64,000 nucleotides of DNA, taken from assembly GCA_903840415.1 (NCBI GenBank), contig CAIMFY010000110.1:1-64000 (forward strand), read 5' to 3'. The notes beneath the pieces are model-generated. The model made no database searches, was not told the origin of the DNA, and saw nothing but the letters and a program-made list of their open reading frames with translations. Shown here one piece after another: positions 54,698-62,166 of the stretch. Position numbers and translations under genes: made by a program. The DNA is from an uncultured Opitutia bacterium. GTDB taxonomy: Bacteria > Verrucomicrobiota > Verrucomicrobiia > Opitutales > Opitutaceae. Each line of letters begins with the position of its first letter. The stretch's first letter is position 1.

Positions 54698-55294
54698 ATG
54701 ATCGGTCTCCATGAAGGCAAAGGCTCGCCGCTGAAAAAGAAACCGGCGGAGCGCGTGATTTCCCTCCGACTCAACGTCGTGTTGTGCCGACCGCAAATCT
54801 GGCGGCGGCTCATCGTGCGCGAGTCGATGTGGCTCTCGCGGCTCCACGACTCGATTCAGGTGGCGTTCGACTGGTTCGATTACCAGACGCACGCGTTCAA
54901 CCTCGACGACCTGCGCTTCGGCAATCCGCTGAAGCGCGAGGAACTTACCATCGAGGACGATCGTGACATCACGCTCGCCGATCTCGATCTCGAGCACCGC
55001 GAACGGTTCACCTACGGCTATCACTTTGGCGACGGCTGGCAGATCGATCTCAAAGTCGAGAAATTTTCGATGGCCGAGAAGGGCGCGCAATATCCGCTCT
55101 GCCTCGCCGGCGAGCGCGCGGGTCCGCCGGAGGATTGCGGCGGCATCGAAGCGTTTCACGACATGCTCGCGTGCATCAAGGAGCCCGACACCGAGCTCGG
55201 CCGCGAATGGATCGAATGGCTCGGCCCCGACTACGATCCTGCCGCCTGCGACCTCGAAAAAATCAACAAGGCGCTGAAGAAACTCGGGAAGTGA
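54698..55294 (+). CDS. Plasmid pRiA4b ORF-3-like protein
   Basis: The product has 198 residues. The motifs LRLNVVLCRPQIWRRLIVRE, LSRLHDSIQVAFDWFDYQTH and FTYGYHFGDGWQIDLKVEKF are characteristic of the pRiA4b ORF-3 family, found as passengers in mobile elements and in chromosomes. The function is unknown. It lies on the same strand as the TIR block, 75 bases after it, and is convergent with the SLOG-like gene, 9 bases apart. Confidence 0.85.
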   Translation: MIGLHEGKGSPLKKKPAERVISLRLNVVLCRPQIWRRLIVRESMWLSRLHDSIQVAFDWFDYQTHAFNLDDLRFGNPLKREELTIEDDRDITLADLDLEHRERFTYGYHFGDGWQIDLKVEKFSMAEKGAQYPLCLAGERAGPPEDCGGIEAFHDMLACIKEPDTELGREWIEWLGPDYDPAACDLEKINKALKKLGK

Positions 55295-55303
55295 ACTTCC
55301 GCG

Positions 55304-56791
55304 TCAGTGCGACTCGGCGAAGCTCGTGATGGAGTGCCACTCGAAGACTTCCTGCAGCAGCGCGCGCTCGGCTTTCGCGACGACACGTTCGAGCGATCCC
55401 CACGTTTGCACGAAGGTCGCCTCCTTGCGCGCGGTCTCGAGGCGCACGCGCATCTCGCGGTAGCGGGCCACCCGCCGGTGGAGATCGTTGACCGAGATGA
55501 GCGCGAGAAATCCGCCTGCGAGCACGGGCAGCACGATGGGGCCAAAACCGTAAACCCACGTCGGCACCCAGACCGGTGGCACGGCCCCGGGGAAAGCAGC
55601 GTGCATGGCGTAGGCGGCGCTGAAAAACACCGCCAAGGAGGAGCTGATGAAAAATCCCGCGCGCAGCCGATTGAGTAGAGGCAGCGCCCGCGCTTCCTGC
55701 CGGGAAAAATAGGCGAGCTGACCGTCGATGCGTTCGCGCAGATAGCGTTGCTTGAACTGATCGAAGTTTACGCGGTGGGTGCGCGAAGAGCGGCGTTGCA
55801 GCACGTCGAGGGCGCGCCGGAGCGGCTCAAGGCCGGCCCAGTCGAAATCGTCGAAAAGCCGGAGCGACCGCGGCAGGCCCCAGGTGGCGATCGCGCTGCG
55901 GGTGATTTCGGCGGCGAGCCGGCAGCGCACCCAATCCTGCCGCCCGCGGTAGTGCAGGAGCGTAAGCGCCGCGCCCGTCGCGCCAAGCAGGCAGAGCAGC
56001 TTGCCCCACGGCAGCGCCGCATGATGGAGATTGAAGGCGAGCGTGGCCGCGGCGAGCGCCGTGGCCGTCATGAGCAGGCTGAGTGCGAGCGTGATGAGCC
56101 GTGGGATATGCGGAGCATGGGCGGTCGCGGCGTGATCGACCTTGAGATGAAACGCGAGCACGGTGCGCCGGCCCGGATCGTCTTCGCTCTCGGCGCTGGC
56201 GGAGCGAGTGGCCGGTGGCAAAGCGTTCAACTGCGCGAGATACCGGTCGCCGATCGTCAGGCGCGAAAAATTCTCGCGGCGCACGGCGAGCGTGCGGGCG
56301 TCGATGATGATTACAGGCCGGCCCATGTCGCGGGCATAGGCGACGATCTCGCCGGTGCCTCCGCGGCCGCGGGCGGGTTCACCGTCCCAGACGGCGACGA
56401 GCAGGTCGCAGTGGTTCACCGTTTCCACGCCGCAATCGAGATAGGAGTCGTCGCGGTGCGGTCGATCGCTGACGACGCCGACATGCTCGGCGTAGGCGAG
56501 GAGTGCCTCGACTTCGCGCCAGTCGTGGTCGCTGAAGTCGCGGCGAAATTCCACCGGCGGCAGCGGCAGCACCACCTCCCAGCCCATTCCGACCTTGAGC
56601 GCGGCGCGCGCGAACAGCATGTCGCTGCCGATGGCGATCGAGGAGAGTGCGAGCCACTCGACGCCCGGTTCCGCGCGCAAGCCGACGAGCACTTCGCGCA
56701 GGGTGCGTTCGACGCCGGCAGCGTCGCCAAGTTTTCGATGCCCTGAAAACCCGACCACGTGAAACAAAGGGAGTGGGGACGACTCGCTCAT
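55304..56791 (-). CDS. SLOG-like domain protein with four transmembrane helices
   Basis: The product has 495 residues from the ATG at 56791; M1 of a 6-residue-longer form is less likely. Residues 8-190 resemble the SLOG/LOG-type Rossmann domain: VVGFSGHRKLGDAAGVERT, LSSIAIGSDMLFARAALKVG, CDLLVAVWDGEPARGRGG and GGTGEIVAYARDMGRPVIII. Two membrane hairpins follow: about 231-253 with 262-281, and two more between about 390 and 455. SLOG domains bind nucleotide-derived ligands in conflict systems, often with 2TM (SLATT-type) effectors. The gene lies between the two TIR blocks and diverges from TIR paralogue 5, with 124 bases between the starts. Confidence 0.8.
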   Translation of the reverse strand: MSESSPLPLFHVVGFSGHRKLGDAAGVERTLREVLVGLRAEPGVEWLALSSIAIGSDMLFARAALKVGMGWEVVLPLPPVEFRRDFSDHDWREVEALLAYAEHVGVVSDRPHRDDSYLDCGVETVNHCDLLVAVWDGEPARGRGGTGEIVAYARDMGRPVIIIDARTLAVRRENFSRLTIGDRYLAQLNALPPATRSASAESEDDPGRRTVLAFHLKVDHAATAHAPHIPRLITLALSLLMTATALAAATLAFNLHHAALPWGKLLCLLGATGAALTLLHYRGRQDWVRCRLAAEITRSAIATWGLPRSLRLFDDFDWAGLEPLRRALDVLQRRSSRTHRVNFDQFKQRYLRERIDGQLAYFSRQEARALPLLNRLRAGFFISSSLAVFFSAAYAMHAAFPGAVPPVWVPTWVYGFGPIVLPVLAGGFLALISVNDLHRRVARYREMRVRLETARKEATFVQTWGSLERVVAKAERALLQEVFEWHSITSFAESH

Positions 56792-56915
56792 TGGGCGCGC
56801 GAATCGCACGCGGTCTCCCGTCGTGCGTCAACGGCGAAGCCGCCGTCCTGCCGCACATTTCCTCCTCGCTACGTCGGGCGGGGGCTTTTTTTGTAGGGTC
56901 TTCCCACTTCCCGCT

Positions 56916-58802
56916 GTGCCCGAGTCTGTCCCACCGACCTACGGCGCCGTTTTTCTCAGCTACGCGTCTCAGGACGCGGAGGCTGCGCGGCGCATTGCCC
57001 ACGCCTTGCGCGCGTCTGGGCTGGAGGTGTGGTTCGACCAGAACGAGCTCGTCGGCGGCGATGCCTGGGATCAGAAAATTCGCCGGCAAATTCGCGAGTG
57101 TGCGCTGTTTGTGCCGATTATTTCGGCGGCCACGCAGGCGCGCACCGAGGGCTATTTCCGTCTCGAATGGCGGCTGGCGGATCAGCGCACGCATTTGATG
57201 GGAAGGAACAAGGCATTTCTCGTGCCGGTGTGCGTGGACCAGACGCCCGATGCCGGCGCGGATGTGCCGGACTCTTTTCTCGCAGTGCAATGGACGCGCC
57301 TGCCCGGCGGCGAAACTCCGCCATCCGTCGCGGAGCACGTGCGCCGCCTGCTGACGGGTGGCGGGGCAACCCAGCCTCGTGCTACGGCGCCGGCTCTGAC
57401 GGCGCCACGTTTGGCCGACGCCGCGCCGGCGGTCGCGGGAAATTCCGTCGCGGTGCTCGCGTTCGCGAATCTCAGCAACGACGCGGAGAACGAATTTTTC
57501 TCCGACGGCATCAGCGAGGAATTGATCAACGTGCTCGTCCGCGTGCCGAGCCTGAAAGTCTCCGCGCGCACTTCGGCGTTTCACTTTAAGGGCCGGAACA
57601 CACCCATTCCTGAAATCGCGCGGCAACTCGGCGTGGCATATGTCGTCGAGGGCAGTGTCCGCAAAGCCGGCGATCGCGTGCGCATCACGGCGCAGCTCAT
57701 CAAGGCGGCGGACGGTTTTCACGTGTGGTCCGAGACCTTCACGCGCGACCTGAAGGACATCTTCGCGGTGCAGGATGAAATTGCCGGGCTCATCGCAAAA
57801 AGCCTCTCGCTCACCCTGGGCGCGGCGAACCGGGCGGTGCGCGAAGTAAATCCGGCGGCCTACCGGCTGTTCCTGGAGGGCCGGACGATTTTTAACCGGG
57901 AGGTGCCGTCTGAATACGATCGAGCCATCCAATGCTACCGGCAGTCGCTGGAAATCGATCCGGAGTCGGCGCTCACCTGGGCCTGGCTGGCCATGATCTA
58001 CGGCATGTCCGCCGGTTCGGGTATGATGTCGATCGCGAAGGGCAACCAGCTGGCGCGCGAGGCGGCGCAACGGGCGATCGCCTTAGATCCGGATCTGGCG
58101 AAAGGACACATGGCGCTGGCCTTCATCGAACTTCTCTATGGTTGGGATTGGAAGAAGGCGGCTGACTTGCTTGACCGGGCATCGACACTTGCTCCCGGAG
58201 ACTCGGATACGGTGGGCCTGATAGCTCATCTGGCATCCATCACGGGGCGGCCTGACCGGTCCGTCCCACTGGCCCGCAAAGCCGTGGAACTCGATCCGCT
58301 CAACTACTTCTCAAATTATGCCTTGGCGAGAAGCCTGGGCTTTGCGGACCGTTTTGACGAAATGGAAAAACAGGCGGAACACATGGTCACACTGAATCCG
58401 GCGGGGCTGCGGAGCCGGTTGTTCCTGTCTTTGGCCCGATTGCTTCAAGGCCGGGCCGACGAGTCGGCGCAAGCCGCCGAGGAAGTGCCAGCCGGTTGGG
58501 CCCGTCTGACTGCCCTGGCGGGTGCGCGGTTTGCCCAAGGGCGGATCGCGGAATCGGAAGCGGCGCTGGAAGAATTAAAGGAGAAGGATGGCACCCATGC
58601 GGCCTATCAGGTGGCGCAGGTGCACGCTTTCCGCGGCGAGATCGATCTCGCCTTTGCCTGGCTCGAAAAGAGCTATCAGATGCGGGATTCGGGGACCGCG
58701 CTCTTGAAATGCGATCCGCTCCTGCGCAATCTGCGCTCGGATTCCCGCTGGCTGCCGTTCCTGCGCAAAATGAATCTCGCCGACGAGCAATTGCATGAGT
58801 GA
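56916..58802 (+). CDS. TIR-TolB_N-TPR protein without membrane helix (TIR paralogue 5)
   Basis: The product has 628 residues from the GTG at 56916; the frame open upstream overlaps the divergent gene. The TIR domain has GAVFLSYASQDAEAARRIA, WFDQNELVGGDAWDQKI and FRLEWRLA (Glu84). A short Ala-Pro-rich linker leads directly into a TolB_N domain at about 175-310 (SVAVLAFANLSNDAENEFF), then TPR repeats. Unlike its neighbours it has no hydrophobic segment between TIR and TolB_N, so it should be soluble. It is the first of three genes; its stop overlaps the next start by 8 bases. Confidence 0.86.
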   Translation: MPESVPPTYGAVFLSYASQDAEAARRIAHALRASGLEVWFDQNELVGGDAWDQKIRRQIRECALFVPIISAATQARTEGYFRLEWRLADQRTHLMGRNKAFLVPVCVDQTPDAGADVPDSFLAVQWTRLPGGETPPSVAEHVRRLLTGGGATQPRATAPALTAPRLADAAPAVAGNSVAVLAFANLSNDAENEFFSDGISEELINVLVRVPSLKVSARTSAFHFKGRNTPIPEIARQLGVAYVVEGSVRKAGDRVRITAQLIKAADGFHVWSETFTRDLKDIFAVQDEIAGLIAKSLSLTLGAANRAVREVNPAAYRLFLEGRTIFNREVPSEYDRAIQCYRQSLEIDPESALTWAWLAMIYGMSAGSGMMSIAKGNQLAREAAQRAIALDPDLAKGHMALAFIELLYGWDWKKAADLLDRASTLAPGDSDTVGLIAHLASITGRPDRSVPLARKAVELDPLNYFSNYALARSLGFADRFDEMEKQAEHMVTLNPAGLRSRLFLSLARLLQGRADESAQAAEEVPAGWARLTALAGARFAQGRIAESEAALEELKEKDGTHAAYQVAQVHAFRGEIDLAFAWLEKSYQMRDSGTALLKCDPLLRNLRSDSRWLPFLRKMNLADEQLHE

Positions 58803-61800
58803 CGCCGTCAACAAAGCCGTCTTCCTCAGCTACGCGTCGCAGGACGCGGAGGCGGCCAAGAAAATCTGTTTTGCCCTCCGCGCCGTCGGCGTCGAGGTGT
58901 GGTTCGATCAAAACGAACTCGTCGGCGGCGACGCGTGGGACCAAAAAATCCGCCGCCAAATCAAGGACTGCACGCTTTTCGTCCCAATCATTTCGGCCAA
59001 CACCCAGGCGCGCACCGAGGGTTATTTTCGGCTCGAGTGGCGCATCGCTGATCAGCGCACGCACCTCATGGCGAAAGGCCGGCCGTTCCTTTTGCCCGTT
59101 GTGATCGACGACACGCGCGATGCCGACGCGCATGTGCCGGACTCGTTCACCGAAGTGCAGTGGACGCGCTTGCTTGGCGGCGAGACGACGGAAAAATTCT
59201 GTCAGCGCGTGCAAAAATTACTCGGCGGCGAAACTGTTTTCACTGGCTCCGATATAGGGGCGTCGCTTGACGGCACCCGTGGGCGAGGACGAGCCACGCT
59301 CCGACAAAACCCTTCGCGTTCGTGGCTCGCGCCGACACTCATCGGCCTCACGGCCCTCGCCGCCCTCGCCATCTGGCGCCCTTGGAAAAATCCCGCTTCC
59401 ACTGCCGCAGCTGTCACCACATCGCCACCCGTGGCCGCGACCGGCGCCACCACCGAAATCGCCCAAGTAAGGATGAAGCTGCGCCCGGATGAATGGACGC
59501 GGGCCGACTTCAACGCCTTCGCCCCGGTCGTCGACCGGTTGGTCCAAACCTACCCGGAAAATGGCGATGCGTGGGCGCTTCGCAGCATCGCCAGCAGCCT
59601 GCTCGTGATTCGTAATTTCGAGACAGGCACCAAGCCCCTCGAATCCGGCAAGGCCGCCATCGACACGGCCCTGCGCATGGCGCCCAACTCTCCGCTCGCC
59701 GAACTTGGGCTCGGCCTCCACCTCGTCGCGATGATCAGCCGCGGCGGTGATGTGCGCGCTTCGCGGCCGCACATCGAACGCGGACTCGCAGGTCTCCCCT
59801 CCGAGCCGCTCACGCGCTATGCTGAACTCGTTTCCTATTGGCTCGGTTATCAGTTCGAGGGCGCCGACCGGAGCGCGCACCAGTGGCTGGCCGCGGAGCC
59901 ACACGCGAGTTTCCCGGCGTGGATTCTCGGACAATCCTTCCTCGTGCGCCGCCAACCAGCCGAGTCCGTCAAATGGTCCGAGCAGGCCGCAGCCGATCCG
60001 GACATCACCGGCGCACGCGCCCTCGTGACCTTATTTGAAGCGCGTTACTACCTCCAAGCCGATCTTGCTGGAGCCCGCACCGCCCTCGATCGCGTGCCCG
60101 CCGGCCAGCGCGGCGTGCACCGGGTCGTCTCCTCCCGCTTTCTCCTCGCGATGGCCGAGCGCCATTTCGATCAAGCGCTGCAGGAACTCGCGCGCGTGCC
60201 CGAATCGATGTTGCTCGATCGCGTTTACCACGGACCCAAGGCGCTGCTGGCCGGATTCGCCCACCAATCCGCCGGACGCAATGAGGTCGCCCAGTCGCAA
60301 TTTCGTGACGCGGAGCGGATGCTGCGCGAAGAACTCACCCACGATTCTGAAAACCAGGAGTTGCGCACCGTCCTCGCCCTGAACCTTGCCGCGCTCGGTC
60401 GCAGCGACGATGCGCATCGCGAACTCGCCGCCATCGAACCGCTCCTCAACGACCAAGCTCCCACCGTCTACTCCGGCCAGCTCATCGCGCTCATTGCCCA
60501 AACCCATGGCCTGCTCGGCGACAAGGAAGCGCTGCGGCACTGGCTGCGCCGCACCATGGCGGAGAGAACGCAACTGCCGTTTACTCCCGCTTCATTGCGC
60601 CTCGATTCGCGTTTCGCCGCCTACTTGGACGACCCGGAGATTCAGGCGCAGCTGAAGGAATTCGCGTCGCTCGATCAACCGCCGGGAAATGCCGCTGCCG
60701 CAGCGCCCGACGCGCCCGCTGTAGCCTTGGCGAAGGCGGACCAAAAATCCGTCGCCGTCCTCGCTTTTGCGAATCTTTCTGACGACAAGGAAAACGAATA
60801 TTTTTCCGACGGCATCAGCGAGGAATTGCTCAACGTGCTTGGACGCGTGCCGGGGTTGCGCGTGGCGGCGCCGATGTCGGCGTTTTCGTTCAAGGGCAAA
60901 AATGTGCCGGCACAGGAGATCGGCCAGAAACTCAACGTCGCCTATCTTGTCAACGGCAGCGTGCGCCGCGCGGGCCCGGCAATCCGCGTCGTCGCGCGCC
61001 TCAGCCGTGCCGACACCGAAGAACAAATTTGGACGGAGAAATTCGAGGGCGAGGCGAGGAACGTGTTCGCGTTGCAGGACGAAATCGCGGGCAAGATCGC
61101 GGCCGCGCTGTCACTCAAGCTCGGCGCGTCGGCGCGCGCAGCCAAGCCAATCGATCCCGAGGCTTACCGGCTTTATCTCGAAGGCCGGCATCTCTGGAGT
61201 TTGCGCAACCTCGACTCCCTCGACGGCGCGGAAGTCGCGTTGGCGACGGCGCTGCGGATCGAGCCCGAGTCGGCGTTGATTCACGCCGGGCTCGCCGAAC
61301 TCTACGGCACCCGCGCGTCATATCGCAACATGGCCGCCCTGCCGGAAGTGGGTGATTTGAACCGCGCGACGGAAGAGGCTGACCGCGCGATCGCTCTGGA
61401 CCCAAAATTGTCGCACGGCTACGTGGCGCGAGCAACGATCGCTTGGGCGCGGCAGCACTACGCCGAAGCCGAACGGATGCTGCGGGAATCGCTGGCGCTG
61501 GCCCCCAATGATGCGCTGGCGTTCAACCGGCTCGGCGACGTGATGATCAGCGCCGGCCGGCTCGATGCCGGCTTGGAGAATTACCAACGTGCCTTGCAGC
61601 TCGATCCGCTTTCTCTTTTCATCGTGAAGGATGTCGTCCGGGAGTCGGCTTACGCGCATCGGTTTCAGGAAGCGATTGAGACCGCGACGCGTTTCGAGGC
61701 CGCCGCCCCGCGCGACGCGCGGTTAGTCATCGGTCGATTTCATGCGCAGATTCAACTCGGAATGGTGGAGCAGACGGCGGCCGAGCTCAAAGCGCTCCTG

Positions 61801-62166
61801 TCGACGATCACGCCGGATAATTTCCCCGGTTCGGGTGTGGTGGAGTTGGTCTTCTATTTGCGGGATGCGAAGCTCGAGGCGGAAAGCGAGGCGTTGGCCA
61901 AGGAGCTGCTTTCGCGCTACGGACCGAACACCTACCTCCACGCGATGGTGCTCATGGCGCGGGGCCGGACGGAGGAGGCGCTGCCGTTGTTGAAGCCGTT
62001 CCCTCCCGGATCGCAGGATCGACTTTATTGGAGTCCGATTTTCGACCCGGTGCGCGAGGACCCGAGGTTCCTGCGCAAAGTCGAAGAGTTGGGGGTCGCC
62101 GCGGAATACAAGGTCGCACGTGCGACGCTCGCGCGGATGCTGAAGGAGCAGGAGGCGAAAAAATGA
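58795..62166 (+). CDS. Large TIR protein with two helical-repeat regions (TIR paralogue 6)
   Basis: The product has 1123 residues. The TIR domain has KAVFLSYASQDAEAAKKIC, WFDQNELVGGDAWDQKI and FRLEWRIADQ (Glu81). A membrane helix follows at about 177-194 (WLAPTLIGLTALAALAIW). Then comes an extra helical repeat region of about 450 residues that the other paralogues lack, and only after that the TolB_N domain (about 650-790, beginning KSVAVLAFANLSDDKENEYF) and a second TPR region to the end. It overlaps paralogue 5 by 8 bases and the next gene by 4 (ATGA), which supports an operon. Confidence 0.86.
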   Translation: MSDAVNKAVFLSYASQDAEAAKKICFALRAVGVEVWFDQNELVGGDAWDQKIRRQIKDCTLFVPIISANTQARTEGYFRLEWRIADQRTHLMAKGRPFLLPVVIDDTRDADAHVPDSFTEVQWTRLLGGETTEKFCQRVQKLLGGETVFTGSDIGASLDGTRGRGRATLRQNPSRSWLAPTLIGLTALAALAIWRPWKNPASTAAAVTTSPPVAATGATTEIAQVRMKLRPDEWTRADFNAFAPVVDRLVQTYPENGDAWALRSIASSLLVIRNFETGTKPLESGKAAIDTALRMAPNSPLAELGLGLHLVAMISRGGDVRASRPHIERGLAGLPSEPLTRYAELVSYWLGYQFEGADRSAHQWLAAEPHASFPAWILGQSFLVRRQPAESVKWSEQAAADPDITGARALVTLFEARYYLQADLAGARTALDRVPAGQRGVHRVVSSRFLLAMAERHFDQALQELARVPESMLLDRVYHGPKALLAGFAHQSAGRNEVAQSQFRDAERMLREELTHDSENQELRTVLALNLAALGRSDDAHRELAAIEPLLNDQAPTVYSGQLIALIAQTHGLLGDKEALRHWLRRTMAERTQLPFTPASLRLDSRFAAYLDDPEIQAQLKEFASLDQPPGNAAAAAPDAPAVALAKADQKSVAVLAFANLSDDKENEYFSDGISEELLNVLGRVPGLRVAAPMSAFSFKGKNVPAQEIGQKLNVAYLVNGSVRRAGPAIRVVARLSRADTEEQIWTEKFEGEARNVFALQDEIAGKIAAALSLKLGASARAAKPIDPEAYRLYLEGRHLWSLRNLDSLDGAEVALATALRIEPESALIHAGLAELYGTRASYRNMAALPEVGDLNRATEEADRAIALDPKLSHGYVARATIAWARQHYAEAERMLRESLALAPNDALAFNRLGDVMISAGRLDAGLENYQRALQLDPLSLFIVKDVVRESAYAHRFQEAIETATRFEAAAPRDARLVIGRFHAQIQLGMVEQTAAELKALLSTITPDNFPGSGVVELVFYLRDAKLEAESEALAKELLSRYGPNTYLHAMVLMARGRTEEALPLLKPFPPGSQDRLYWSPIFDPVREDPRFLRKVEELGVAAEYKVARATLARMLKEQEAKK

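Noticed and set aside
56379-58070. 563-residue minus-strand open frame between TIR paralogue 5 and the SLOG-like gene
   Set aside because: The part over TIR paralogue 5 is a shadow, and the rest is out of frame with the SLOG-like gene.
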